Source: Actinacidiphila oryziradicis (GTDB taxonomy: Bacteria > Actinomycetota > Actinomycetes > Streptomycetales > Streptomycetaceae). Taken from it: DNA of 62,141 nt. The translations under genes and the position numbers were made by a program. The notes under the pieces were generated by a model that was not told the origin of the DNA, did no database searches, and saw only the letters and a list, made by a program, of their open reading frames with translations. Shown here piece by piece: positions 16,788 to 25,280 of this stretch (its first letter is position 1; every line of letters starts with the position of its first letter). The stretch lies in assembly GCF_005047355.1 (NCBI RefSeq), contig NZ_SUMC01000047.1, positions 1 through 62,141 of the forward strand. Reading direction: 5' to 3'.

Positions 16788-17027
16788 TCACCCCGCCCGC
16801 GTCGGCGGGGAGGCGCGCTCTTCCAGGCGCAGTGCCAGGACGGGGCAGGCGGCGACGGCACGCCTCGCATGGGGGAGCATCTCCTGCGGGAGGACGGGGT
16901 CGCCGATGACGGGGTAGCCCCATTCGTCCAGGTCGATGAGTTCGGGGAGCAGTTCCGCGCACAGGCCCCGGCCGTCGCAGGCGATGCGGTCGATGGCGAT
17001 GATGTGGGTGCGCGTCCTCAACGCCAT
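16788..17027 (-). CDS. Small ferredoxin, probably [3Fe-4S]
   Basis: A 79-residue protein with the spacing of streptomycete single-cluster ferredoxins: ACDGRGLCAELLPELIDLDE, then RRAVAACPVLAL. Three Cys residues (C-x5-C and a later C-P) and a missing fourth suggest a [3Fe-4S] cluster. Its start overlaps the end of the NuoF-like gene by ten bases, and it is the last gene of the electron-transfer operon starting at 20413. It would carry single electrons to or from the NuoF-like subunit. Confidence 0.85.
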   Translation of the reverse strand: MALRTRTHIIAIDRIACDGRGLCAELLPELIDLDEWGYPVIGDPVLPQEMLPHARRAVAACPVLALRLEERASPPTRAG

Positions 17028-18376
17028 CCCTCGCTCTCCGGCCCGGGGGCGTCGGGTACCGGTAGTACGGCCATGAAGCCGGCCGCGGCGCAGGGGCCGC
17101 TGTGCAGATGGCGTCGGACGTCGTCGGCGAACGTCTCAAGCGCGGTGGCGGCCAGCCGGGACGCCCCGTCGGGGTGACGGCAGGCGCCGCGGCCGGGGAG
17201 CAGCCCGACCCGCTGGCGCAGACGGTTCAGCAGCGCCGGGCCCGGGCGGCCCCAGGCGAGTTCGGCGAAGTCGTCGGCGGCGGCAGGGAGCCCGTACCGG
17301 CATGGTCCGCACTGGCGGGCGCTCTGGTCGGCCAGATAGGCGAGCACACGGGCGGTTTCGGCGAGCCCGCACGCGTCGCTCGGGAGGGCGACGAGGACGC
17401 CAGCGCCCGGACCTGCCCCCGCGGCGGCGAGATCGGATCTGGCGAAGGGGATCCGGAAGGCCTGGTCGGCGGGGAGCCAGCTGCCGAAGAAGCCGCCGAC
17501 CAGTACGGCGGACAGCGGACGGACCGCTCCGCCCGCCGAGTTCAGCACCTCACCGATCGGGGTGGCCAGGGGGACTTCGTACACCCCGGGGATCCGGACG
17601 GCGCCGGAAAGCGTCACCAGCGTGGTGCCGGGCGCGTCCGCGCGGCCGGTGGTACGGAACCAGGCGGGGCCGTAACGTGCGATGAGTGCGAGATGGGCCA
17701 GCGTCTCGACGTTGTCGATGAGGGTGGGGCGCCCGGCCACACCCTTCTCGAACGGCCGGGGCGGGGTGGCGGCCGGGCGGGCCTCGCCGCCGTTCAGCCA
17801 GCGGACCAGCGACGTCTCCTCGCTGGAGACGTAGTGGTGCGGCAGCGCGTGGACCTGTACCGGAAGGGGATCGATCCCGCGGTGGTAGCGCTCCTCGGCG
17901 GCGGCGTGCAACTCCCGGATCTGGTCCTCCCGGGTGCGGGGCAGGCACAGGTGCACCGCGTCGGCACCGACGGCCGCCGCGGCCAGCGCGGCACCGTCCA
18001 GCACGAGGTGCGGGGCGAGGCCGAGCAGGGTCTCGTCCTTCCGGCTCGCGAACTCGCTCTCCATGCCGTTGGCGACGACCACGGGTCGCCCGGAGCCCTC
18101 GGCCACCGAGCGCAGCTTGCGGCCGGTGGGGAAAGCGGCGCCCCCTCGGCCGGTCAGCCCGGCCTCCTCCACGGCGCGCACCAGGTGCATAGCGGGGCGG
18201 CGGCCTTGGGCGCGGGGCAGCGGCGGTGGCCCGTAGCGGCGCAGGTGCTCGTCCAGGTCCGCCGCGCCGCCGGTGCTGAACCAGCCGTGCAGCAGGCGGC
18301 TGTCATAGGGACCGGTGGAGCTGTCGCTGCTGTCGTTGCCTTCGTCGGTGAGCATGGTGTTTGTTTCCGGATTCAC
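17018..18376 (-). CDS. NuoF-like NADH-binding/SLBB iron-sulfur protein
   Basis: A 452-residue protein; the GTG start overlaps the upstream stop (GTGA). It resembles the complex I 51-kDa subunit: AGLTGRGGAAFPTGRKLRSV (flavin/NAD loop), VVVANGMESEFASRKDETLL, PTLIDNVETLAHLALIARYG, an SLBB-like middle, and a Cys-rich end with QCGPCRYGLPAA and GRGACRHPDG for the 4Fe-4S cluster. NuoF passes electrons from NADH through FMN. With a ferredoxin next to it and a ferric-reductase-like membrane protein upstream, it probably exchanges electrons between NAD(P)H or ferredoxin and the membrane partner. No other Nuo subunits are nearby. Confidence 0.87.
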   Translation of the reverse strand: MNPETNTMLTDEGNDSSDSSTGPYDSRLLHGWFSTGGAADLDEHLRRYGPPPLPRAQGRRPAMHLVRAVEEAGLTGRGGAAFPTGRKLRSVAEGSGRPVVVANGMESEFASRKDETLLGLAPHLVLDGAALAAAAVGADAVHLCLPRTREDQIRELHAAAEERYHRGIDPLPVQVHALPHHYVSSEETSLVRWLNGGEARPAATPPRPFEKGVAGRPTLIDNVETLAHLALIARYGPAWFRTTGRADAPGTTLVTLSGAVRIPGVYEVPLATPIGEVLNSAGGAVRPLSAVLVGGFFGSWLPADQAFRIPFARSDLAAAGAGPGAGVLVALPSDACGLAETARVLAYLADQSARQCGPCRYGLPAAADDFAELAWGRPGPALLNRLRQRVGLLPGRGACRHPDGASRLAATALETFADDVRRHLHSGPCAAAGFMAVLPVPDAPGPESEGWR

Positions 18377-19119
18377 TCAATACCTTCTTCCTGGTGCGCG
18401 GGCGCGGATGCCGTGGTCCTGGCGGTCCCTGCCGGCGCAGCGCGGTTTGCCCAGCCGGGCTGGAGTGGGCCCGCCGTCAGGAATCCGGCGAGTACGGCGG
18501 GGACGGCGCCCGCGGCGACGGCAGCCCAGAGCCGGGCGGCGACGCGGCCGGGGCCCGCTCGGTAGAGCCGCCACCAGATGGCGGCGATGACAAGAGCGAG
18601 ACAGCCGACGTAGATCACCAGTTGCAGCGTCAGCCGGGTGTCCGAGCCGGTGCCGGCGCCATGGAAGAGCGCGAGCGGCCAGGAGGCGTACGCCAGCCAG
18701 TGGACGGCCTTCCAGCGGCGCCGGCCGAGCCGGAGCCGGATCGCGCTGGTGGCCAGGATCGCGAGCATGAGGTCGAACGCGACGGTGCCCAGGCCCAGCC
18801 ACAGCGGGCGGTAGGAGGCGCCGAACGGCAGCACGGCGTCGTACCAGCTCAGGGTGACATAGGTGTCGGCGATCGCGGTGACGATGTGCAGGGCCAGGAA
18901 GGCGAGGGTGAGCAGGGACAGATTGCGGTGCAGGGTGCCGAGTTCGAACCGGGCCATCCGCCGGGGCACGTACTGGCCGCCTGTGGCGATGCCGAGCGCG
19001 ACGGTGGCGGTGAGCAGCACCAGGGCGACGGTGCCGCCGGCTCTGGTCGCGTACCACAGGGGGCTGGGACCGCTCGCGGCGAGCTGCACCAGGCCGGTCA
19101 GGCCGGTGCCGCCGCTCAT
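18373..19119 (-). CDS. Ferric-reductase-like transmembrane (heme) protein
   Basis: The ATG at 19119 overlaps the ApbE stop, giving 248 residues. It has about six helices: LWYATRAGGTVALVLLTATV, LSLLTLAFLALHIVTAI, LGLGTVAFDLMLAILAT, WLAYASWPLALFHGAG, LVIYVGCLALVIAAIWW and a C-terminal helix. His residues in HRNLSLL, LALHIV, AVHWLAY and LFHGAG are placed like the paired heme-b ligands of the FRD/NOX superfamily. No cytosolic FAD/NAD domain is attached; the NuoF-like protein may supply it. Likely role: carry electrons across the membrane to a flavinylated extracytoplasmic acceptor. Confidence 0.87.
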   Translation of the reverse strand: MSGGTGLTGLVQLAASGPSPLWYATRAGGTVALVLLTATVALGIATGGQYVPRRMARFELGTLHRNLSLLTLAFLALHIVTAIADTYVTLSWYDAVLPFGASYRPLWLGLGTVAFDLMLAILATSAIRLRLGRRRWKAVHWLAYASWPLALFHGAGTGSDTRLTLQLVIYVGCLALVIAAIWWRLYRAGPGRVAARLWAAVAAGAVPAVLAGFLTAGPLQPGWANRAAPAGTARTTASAPAHQEEGIE

Positions 19120-20105
19120 CGGGGGCCTCCCTCCGCCGGCCAGCCGCCGACGGCGACCACGGTGCCGTCGGTACGGACCAGCCGCGCGGGCAGCCCCCGG
19201 TCGGCCAGCCATCCGGGGGCGCGCTCGCCGAGTACGACTGCTGCCGTACTGGCGGTGTTGGCGTCCACGCAGCTGGCAGCGGCGACACTCACGGTGCGCC
19301 AGACCGGCAGCGGGATGTCCCCGGTAGCGGGGTCGACGATGTGGTGAAGGGTGCGTCCGGCGCGCCGCCAGGTGCGCGCGGCGGTGCCGGAGGTGGCCAG
19401 GCCGCCGCCCAGGACCACCACCGTCGGACCCGGGACCGGATCCGGCGCCGCGTGGTCGTCGGCGATCCCCACGCGCCAGCCACCGGGCGGCACCTCCCCG
19501 GCGGCGGACAGGTCGCCGCCCAGGTTCACCAGCACCCCGCACCCGGCCACCCGGGCGGCCCGTCGGGCGGCCCGGTCGGCCGCCAGTGCCTTGGCGGTCG
19601 CCCCGAGGTCCAGCGTGGTCCCGGCCGGCAGCCGCAGACGCCGCGTCGCCGGGTCCCATTCGATGGCCTGCCACCGGCTGCTGGGCCGACGGACGGTGGC
19701 CGGTCGGAAGTCCTCCGGGCGTACGGAGACGAACGTACGGTCGTAGCCAAGCGCCACCACGGAAGAGCCCACCGTCGGGTCGACCGCGCCATCGGTGAGC
19801 TCGGCGGCACGCAGTGCCACCCGCAGCGCCTCGGCGAACAACCGGCCGACCTCGACCGGCGTGCCCGCCGCGGCATTGGCCCGGGACAGTTCCGAATCGG
19901 CCCGGAAGCGGCTGCACGCCGCGTCGATCGAGGCAAGCTCTGCCGCCAGGGCGCCGCGGGCGGCCTCCAGGGCGGCCGGGTCCGTGACCAGTAGCACAGC
20001 GGTCGTTCCGAGCGCCGGGAAGGCGACGGACCCGACGAGCGGCGCGGGGGCGGTCCGGGGCGCGGTCCTGCGGATGGCCGGGGAAGCCGTCGCGGCCATG
20101 GTCAC
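19116..20105 (-). CDS. apbE: ApbE-family FAD:protein FMN transferase
   Basis: A 329-residue protein; GTG at 20105 (overlapping GTGA) or ATG at 20099 are both possible starts. Family motifs are GSVAFPALGTTAVLLVTD, DAACSRFRADSELSRAN, LDLGATAKALAADRAAR, LVNLGGDLSAAG, and TSGTAARTWRRAGRTLHHIV followed by DPATG (Mg/FAD site), then CVDANTASTAAV. ApbE covalently attaches FMN to a Thr/Ser of target proteins, usually on the outer face of the membrane. No lipobox or signal peptide is evident, although many ApbEs are exported. Its presence predicts a flavinylated target; the small upstream protein is the only local candidate. Confidence 0.92.
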   Translation of the reverse strand: MTMAATASPAIRRTAPRTAPAPLVGSVAFPALGTTAVLLVTDPAALEAARGALAAELASIDAACSRFRADSELSRANAAAGTPVEVGRLFAEALRVALRAAELTDGAVDPTVGSSVVALGYDRTFVSVRPEDFRPATVRRPSSRWQAIEWDPATRRLRLPAGTTLDLGATAKALAADRAARRAARVAGCGVLVNLGGDLSAAGEVPPGGWRVGIADDHAAPDPVPGPTVVVLGGGLATSGTAARTWRRAGRTLHHIVDPATGDIPLPVWRTVSVAAASCVDANTASTAAVVLGERAPGWLADRGLPARLVRTDGTVVAVGGWPAEGGPR

Positions 20106-20413
20106 GACGCCCCTGACGTCGTCTGCGGAGCCTGCTGCGTGGGGGTCGGAGGCTGGGCGGGTGCCTGGATGGTGGACCTCGGCTTCGGGGCCGAGGTGGC
20201 GGCGGGCTGGGGTGCGGCGGGCTGGGGTGCGGAGGGGGATGCCGCCGCGGCCATCGTCTGGGCGTAGCTGGTGCCGAGGGCCACGGAACCGGCAGCGGCG
20301 ACCACGGCCACCGCGAGTGTTGTGCGGCTGACTCGCCGCAGCCCTCGGTCACGCCGTCGGACCGCTTCGCCGGGTATTGCGTTTCGCTCTCGGTCACCGT
20401 CGGGATGCGGCAT
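20102..20413 (-). CDS. Small membrane-anchored Pro/Ala-rich protein
   Basis: The ATG at 20413 has GAGGAG seven bases upstream and yields 103 residues. After a charged N-terminus (RRRDRGLRR) comes one hydrophobic segment, TTLAVAVVAAAGSVALGTSY, then a low-complexity Pro/Ala/Gln/Thr tail ending QAPQTTSGAS. It looks like a signal-anchored extracytoplasmic protein. In comparable loci this slot holds an FMN-binding-domain protein, but no such domain is present here. The terminal S-G-A-S resembles the core of the ApbE flavinylation motif (S/T-G-A-T). Its stop overlaps the ApbE start, so it is first in the operon. Confidence 0.65.
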   Translation of the reverse strand: MPHPDGDRERNAIPGEAVRRRDRGLRRVSRTTLAVAVVAAAGSVALGTSYAQTMAAAASPSAPQPAAPQPAATSAPKPRSTIQAPAQPPTPTQQAPQTTSGAS

Positions 20414-20434
20414 ACCGGAACTCCTCACCTGTCG

Positions 20435-20457
20435 AAGACGCGCACCTTGCGCGTCTT
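20435..20457 (-). promoter_or_regulatory. Hairpin in the 5' leader of the electron-transfer operon
   Basis: AAGACGCGC and GCGCGTCTT form a 9-bp perfect inverted repeat around a five-base loop. It lies eight bases before the ribosome site (20421-20426) of the gene at 20413. It could be an operator for the adjacent response regulator, a leader terminator, or an mRNA-stabilising stem. Confidence 0.5.
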
Positions 20458-20583
20458 GTCACACCAGCGTGCGCAGTGAGTCGTCGGGATCCCGTTCAGG
20501 AAATCTTCGGAACCGGCAAAGATCGCCGAATCCGCAGGTCAGCAGCGGTGAAACCGTCACGAACAAGTCGTGAACAATGATCG

Positions 20584-21978
20584 TCAGGTCGTACGGTCCC
20601 CTGCGGCGGCACCCCGCCCATGGTTGCGCCCGTGCTCACGCGGCACCGGCGGCAGTTCGAGGACGGCGGTCAGGCCGCCCCCGGGGGTGTCCTCCAGCCG
20701 GACGGCGCCACCGTTCGCGGTGATCAACCGGTGCACGATGGCCAAACCCAGCCCCGCCCCGCCCGGTGACGTGGCGCCGAACCGTCGGAACGCGGACTCC
20801 CTCGCCTCGGCGGTCATGCCCGGCCCGTTGTCGGCCACCCTGATCCGGACGGTGTCCTGGGCCGTCGTGCCTTCGATCCGCACCCGGCCTCCGGCCGGGA
20901 CGGCGTCCAGCGCATTGGCCACCAGGTTGTCGAGCACCTGCTCCACATCACCGTCACCGGCATACGCGCTCAGCCCGGCCCGGCAGGACGCGACGAGAGC
21001 CACCTCGCGTTCGGCCGCCACCGGCTCCCAGGCCGCCACCCGCTCGGCGATCAGCTGGTCCAGCCGCACCGCGACCGGGCGGGGTACCGCGTTCTCCGCC
21101 CGCGCCACCGCGAGCAGACCGTCCACCAGCCGGGACAGCCGGGCGATCTCCTCCTGCGCCCCCACCAGCTCGGCCGCCACATCCGCCTCGGCATCGGCGG
21201 AGAGCAGGTCCAACCGCAGCCGCAGCGCCGCCAGCGGGGTGCGCAGCTGGTGCGATACATCGGCGACCACCGCCCGGTGCCCGTGCACCAGCGCCTGGGT
21301 CCGGCCGGCCATGGTGTTGAACGTCGCGGCGAGCCTGCGCACCTCCTGCGGCCCACGGCCGACCGGCGCACGTTCGTCCAGCGCGCCCTCGCCCAGCCGC
21401 TGCGCCGCGGCGTCCACCTCGCGCAGCGGACGTCCCACCCAGCGGGCCAGCCCGACCGACAGCAGAACCGCCGCGACGAGCCCCGCCCCGCCGATGACGG
21501 CGAGGCCGCCCCACATCGCCGCGAGCCGCCCGTCCAGCGGCCCGGTGGAACGGCTGAGCACCGTCACCCCCACCGGGTGGCCGGTCTCCCCGATCGGCAC
21601 CGCGACCGTCAGCCGGTCGCCGCTCTGCACGGTGCGCGTCTCCGGGTGGGTCAGTACGGCCTTGATCTGCGGTGTGATGTCGGCACTCGGCGGCATACCG
21701 CAGGAGGCCTTGGCGATGGTCCGTCCGGAGGTGTCGTAGACCGCGGCGCAGCTGTTCTGCTGCCGCGACTTGTCGAGAAGACGCAGCATCGCCGCGGTGG
21801 GGTGATGATCCGAGAGGTGCTCCTCCGCGGCGGACGCGATCGCAGTGGCGGTCGCCTCCGCGGTCTGCCGGAACGAGGTGCGCTCATGGTGCGTCATCAG
21901 CAGCCCCAAGGGGACGACTGCGAGCACCAGCAGTGCGGTGATCAGCGCGAGGACGCTCAGCGCGATACGACGGGTCAC
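20584..21978 (-). CDS. Membrane sensor histidine kinase
   Basis: A GTG start at 21978, overlapping the response regulator stop (GTGA), gives 464 residues. An N-terminal helix (VLALITALLVLAVVPLGLLM) and a second around residue 180 (LAVIGGAGLVAAVLLSVGLA) bracket an extracytoplasmic sensor of about 145 residues. That sensor contains two Cys, in NSCAAVYD and KASCGMPP. A HAMP region follows, then the phospho-His box VVADVSHQLRTPLAALRLRL, the N box QVLDNLVANALDAV, and the G boxes VADNGPGMTAEA and GGAGLGLAIVHRL. It pairs with the regulator encoded upstream. The electron-transfer operon begins 170 bases downstream on the same strand and is a plausible target. Confidence 0.9.
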   Translation of the reverse strand: MTRRIALSVLALITALLVLAVVPLGLLMTHHERTSFRQTAEATATAIASAAEEHLSDHHPTAAMLRLLDKSRQQNSCAAVYDTSGRTIAKASCGMPPSADITPQIKAVLTHPETRTVQSGDRLTVAVPIGETGHPVGVTVLSRSTGPLDGRLAAMWGGLAVIGGAGLVAAVLLSVGLARWVGRPLREVDAAAQRLGEGALDERAPVGRGPQEVRRLAATFNTMAGRTQALVHGHRAVVADVSHQLRTPLAALRLRLDLLSADAEADVAAELVGAQEEIARLSRLVDGLLAVARAENAVPRPVAVRLDQLIAERVAAWEPVAAEREVALVASCRAGLSAYAGDGDVEQVLDNLVANALDAVPAGGRVRIEGTTAQDTVRIRVADNGPGMTAEARESAFRRFGATSPGGAGLGLAIVHRLITANGGAVRLEDTPGGGLTAVLELPPVPREHGRNHGRGAAAGDRTT

Positions 21979-22766
21979 CGCGGGCGGGGGTCCAGGTGGA
22001 ACGCCGGGCTCGCCGGGCGCTCCACCTCGCCGGGCCCCACAGTCTGCGCAGGCACCATGGGCCCCACGGGCTCGACGGTCCGGCCGAGGCGGAAGCCCCG
22101 GCCGTAGACCGTCTCCACCAGCCCCGGCACACCCAGCTTCCGGCGCAGCGCCGCCATATGCACATCCAGCACCTTTGTCGGGCCGTACCAGTGGGCGTCC
22201 CAGGCACGCTCCAGGATCTCCTGCCGGGTCACCACCCGCCCTGGATCGGTCACCAGGCATTCCAGGATGTCGAACTCCTTGGGCGTCAGCGCGATCGTCC
22301 GCTCACCCACGGTCACCTCGCGGGTCCGGGGGTTCACTGCCAGCGGTCCGTGCCGCAGCAGCTCCGGCTCCGACGGCCGGGTGCGGCGCAGCACGGCACG
22401 GATCCGGGCCAGGAGCTCGGCCAGACCGAATGGTTTGACCATGTAGTCGTCCGCGCCCTCGTCCAGCGCCGCCACCCGGTCGCCCTCCTCGCCCCGCGAC
22501 GTCACCACGATGATCGGCATATCCGACCTCCGGCGCAGCGTGCGGCAGACCTCGACCCCGTCGACGTCGGGCAGACCGAGATCGAGCAGTACGACATCAG
22601 GCGCAGGGGCCGCCGCGAGAGCCGCGTGCCCGGTGTCCACGCTCTCTGCCAGATAACCGGCCCGGGTCAGCCCCAGCACCAGTGACCTTGCGATCCCCTG
22701 ATCGTCCTCGACCACCAGCACCCGTAGGGCGTCGGGGTCCGGCTCTGCGTTGGCACTCACCTTCAT
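21975..22766 (-). CDS. OmpR/PhoB-type response regulator
   Basis: 263 residues starting at the ATG at 22766. The receiver domain shows VLVVEDDQGIARSLVLGLT, the phospho-acceptor region DVVLLDLGLPDVDG, IIVVTSRGEEGDRV and DYMVKPFGLAELLAR. The winged-helix output domain has LTPKEFDILECLVTDPGRVV, ILERAWDAHWYGPTKVLDVH and YGRGFRLG. A roughly 30-residue tail extends beyond the usual end. It is translationally coupled to the kinase. An A/T-rich stretch upstream (22785-22805) probably holds the promoter. Confidence 0.92.
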   Translation of the reverse strand: MKVSANAEPDPDALRVLVVEDDQGIARSLVLGLTRAGYLAESVDTGHAALAAAPAPDVVLLDLGLPDVDGVEVCRTLRRRSDMPIIVVTSRGEEGDRVAALDEGADDYMVKPFGLAELLARIRAVLRRTRPSEPELLRHGPLAVNPRTREVTVGERTIALTPKEFDILECLVTDPGRVVTRQEILERAWDAHWYGPTKVLDVHMAALRRKLGVPGLVETVYGRGFRLGRTVEPVGPMVPAQTVGPGEVERPASPAFHLDPRPR

Positions 22767-22915
22767 GCGCCCACTGTAGGTGCGCAAATTAAAAAGAATA
22801 TAAGAGGCCCCGCCTACTGCCGGGCCCTCTAAGCAATATCGGGTGCAGATTAGAGCAACGTCCGTCTCGTGGCAGGGGCCGGGCCGACGCCCGCGTGGGC
22901 CCGGCCCGGCCCGGA

Positions 22916-23170
22916 TCACGGACGCGGTGCGAAGTGGACGAGCACCCGGCCGGCGTTGGTCACGTCGGTCTCCACGTGGTCGTACAACTTCCTGATGTGT
23001 TTCTGGCCGAGGAACGCGAGCACGCGTTTCTTGAGCTGGCCCGTTCCCTTACCGGGAATGATCTCCACAACGGGTTCGCCCGCACGGATCGCCTGGAAGA
23101 TGGTCTGCCGCAGAGACAACTCGATGTCCCGGTTGTTCCGGTAGATCGGGTGCAGATCCAGGGTCAGCAT
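22916..23170 (-). CDS. Smr-domain protein
   Basis: The ATG at 23170 has AGGAGG six bases upstream and gives 84 residues, just one Smr domain. Motifs are LTLDLHPIYRNNRDIELSLR (the LDLH motif), VEIIPGKGTGQLKKRVLAFL (variant of HGxGxG, with Pro for His) and a terminal GRVLVHFAPR. Smr domains nick or bind nucleic acids in MutS2 and related proteins; standalone copies are common in actinobacteria without a defined role. No neighbour suggests a pathway. Confidence 0.85.
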   Translation of the reverse strand: MLTLDLHPIYRNNRDIELSLRQTIFQAIRAGEPVVEIIPGKGTGQLKKRVLAFLGQKHIRKLYDHVETDVTNAGRVLVHFAPRP

Positions 23171-23367
23171 CGCAAGCCTCCTGTTGGGGTCGGCCTCCCG
23201 CGAAGTCACGGATACGCCGCCGCGAGTGGTCCGAGTGTGCCATCTCGTACTCAGGCGTGGACAGACACGCTCCGTTCGGTTTCCGCTCGCGGAGTGGGGC
23301 ACCGCTATGGACGCCGGGCAGGCCGACAGAGCCGCGAAAGGGGGTCACCCTTGTGGAGATACGGGTG

Positions 23368-24342
23368 TCAGGATGCCTTCGCCTCGTACACCACCTTGCT
23401 GTCCTGGGTGCTCTTGACTGCCAGTGCCTTCTCGACCAGCCGGGTCAGCGTCGTGCGGACCCGGTTCGTGGTCGGGTTGTCCACTGCCGCCTCATAGAGG
23501 TGCTCGGCGATGCCGCGGGCCGTCTGCGCGCCGCCGAGCTCCCTCAGGGCCGCCAGGACCCGGTCGGAAGAGAGGGGTTCGCTGGACGGTGTGTGCTCCG
23601 TGTCAGGGCTTGTGCCCTCCTCGGGGGGAGCGTCCGCCGGCTGTGCCGCTTCCGGGAGCGTCACCTCGGGGCGGTTCGGCTCTTCGCCGGTGGCCGGTCG
23701 GCCTGCTGTCGTCTCGTAGTAGACCGTGCGGCCTTGCCTGGCACGGTTGGCCGCGGACCTGCTCACCAGGCCCTCGAGCGCGGCGCGAGCCTGGCCGGCG
23801 TCGACCGGTCGCCCCGGTGTCGATGCACCCTCGGCGACCTCCGCTGCCGTCCTGGGGCCGGTCTGCTGCCGGAGGTAGTCGTCAACCACGTCGATCAGCG
23901 TGGGCGACTTGCCCGTGCTGTCGGTGCCACTCTCGCTTTCCTGCTTTCCGGAGGGAGCGGGCTTGCCGCGCCGGGCCCGGGCAGGCTTCTCCGCGGCTCC
24001 GCCGTGCTTCGCCGCGGGCTTCGTGTCCGGCGTGTCATCAGCGACCGGGCTGCTCACTTCGGAGTCGTGAACGGGCAGCGGCGCGCCGGGCAAGTCCTGT
24101 TCGGGCTGCCCCGGTGCGGTCTTGGTGCTGATTGCCGCTTGGAGGTTCAGCAGCAGCTCGCGGTCTCGTTCGAGGACCGTGAGTTGTTCCTGGAGTTCAG
24201 CTACTCGGGCGGTGACCAGTTGGTGATCCTCCGAGTTGCTCTGCAGATCGGCAGCGAGTTTCTCCTTGTACCGAGTCTGCAAACTCTCGCTGTGCGGAAG
24301 GGGATCTGACACCAGGACCACTCGCTTTCTGTGCTCTGTCAT
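23368..24342 (-). CDS. Coiled-coil protein with two winged-helix-like segments
   Basis: I cannot name this 324-residue protein. Residues about 20-70 form a coiled coil (VTARVAELQEQLTVLERDRE, LLLNLQAAI). A charged disordered region to about 145 follows. Two HTH-like segments come next: SPTLIDVVDDYLRQQTGPRT with AAEVAEGA near 150-180, and DRVLAALRELGGAQTARGIA with EHLYEAAVD near 255-290. Between them is another disordered linker. The paired wings suggest a nucleic-acid-binding or regulatory role, inferred only from pattern. The gene is monocistronic. Confidence 0.65.
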   Translation of the reverse strand: MTEHRKRVVLVSDPLPHSESLQTRYKEKLAADLQSNSEDHQLVTARVAELQEQLTVLERDRELLLNLQAAISTKTAPGQPEQDLPGAPLPVHDSEVSSPVADDTPDTKPAAKHGGAAEKPARARRGKPAPSGKQESESGTDSTGKSPTLIDVVDDYLRQQTGPRTAAEVAEGASTPGRPVDAGQARAALEGLVSRSAANRARQGRTVYYETTAGRPATGEEPNRPEVTLPEAAQPADAPPEEGTSPDTEHTPSSEPLSSDRVLAALRELGGAQTARGIAEHLYEAAVDNPTTNRVRTTLTRLVEKALAVKSTQDSKVVYEAKAS

Positions 24343-24547
24343 GCCGATTTGTGCTCGTGCTGTGTTGGTGATGATAACGAAGTCGTGGCCACAACTGCAC
24401 AGCTCTGCGGACGGGCTTGACCGTAGGGCTCCGGGCCTGCATGGCCTGGGCCGACGCCGACCCGGTGCGGCACCTCCTCGAGTGGGCGTGGATGTCGGCC
24501 AGGAACGGCGGCCTGCGTCACCCGCACGAGAGGGGCCGCGCGGCTGC

Positions 24548-25280
24548 TCAGTCGGCTTCCGGCGCCTGGAGTAGGTCGCGGACCTCTTCGGCGGTGGTCT
24601 CCTGGAGCTCTTCTGCCAGGAGCAGCCAACGGGTGATGCCGACCGATTCGAGGAAGGGCAGATCGTGGCCGGCGATCAGGAGTGCGCCCTGGTAGGAGTC
24701 GAGAGCGCTCGTCAACTGCCGCACGCTGGCCATATCGAGATTATTGGTCGGCTCGTCCAGCATCAGCAACTGCGGGGCCGGAGCGGCGAGCATCGTCGCT
24801 GCGAGGGCGGCCCGGAAGCGTTCTCCGCCCGAGAGGGTGCCGGCCAACTGTTCGGCGCGTGCCCCCTTGAACAGGAAGCGCGCGAGCTGGGAGCGGATGT
24901 GGTTGTCGGTGACCCGGGGGGCCAGGCGGGCCACGTTCGCCGCGACGCTCAGCTCCTCGTCCAGCACATCCAGGCGCTGCGGAAGGAACCGCAGTGGCAC
25001 GAACGTCCTGGCCTGGCCGGACAGCGGCGCGAGTTCCCCGGTGAGGGTGCGCAGCAGCGTGGTCTTACCGGCTCCGTTGCGCCCGACCAGCGCGATGCGT
25101 TCGGGACCGTGTACATGGAGATTGCCGTCGTGCAGCTTGCCGAACCGCAGGTGCAACTCGTGCAGGCTCAGGACGGTGCGGCCTGCGGGCACGGCGGTAT
25201 GGGGAAGGCCGACACGGATCTCGGCGTCGTCGCGGATCGCGTCCGCGGCCTCCTCGAGTTGCTCGCGCGCGTCATCGAGA
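24548..25280 (-). pseudogene. ABC-F ATPase, 5'-truncated
   Basis: The second half of an ABC-F protein survives: RIALVGRNGAGKTTLLRTLT (Walker A), LAGTLSGGERFRAALAATML (signature), QLLMLDEPTNNLDMASVRQL (Walker B) and LIAGHDLPFLESVGI (switch). The first ABC domain and start are missing; coding breaks off near 25280, where an unrelated gene remnant on the opposite strand begins. ABC-F proteins act on ribosomes in antibiotic resistance or translation control and need two ATPase domains, so this copy should be inactive. Confidence 0.85.

Noticed and set aside
18373..20397. A continuous 674-codon frame covering the ferric-reductase-like gene and beyond
   Set aside because: Only the part up to 19119 has family resemblance; upstream codons are the shadow of apbE, and overlapping start/stop signals define two genes.
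22803..22831. Hairpin AGAGGCCCC...GGGCCCTCT as a terminator
   Set aside because: The stem has a mismatch and lies in the promoter region of the response regulator with no gene ending nearby.
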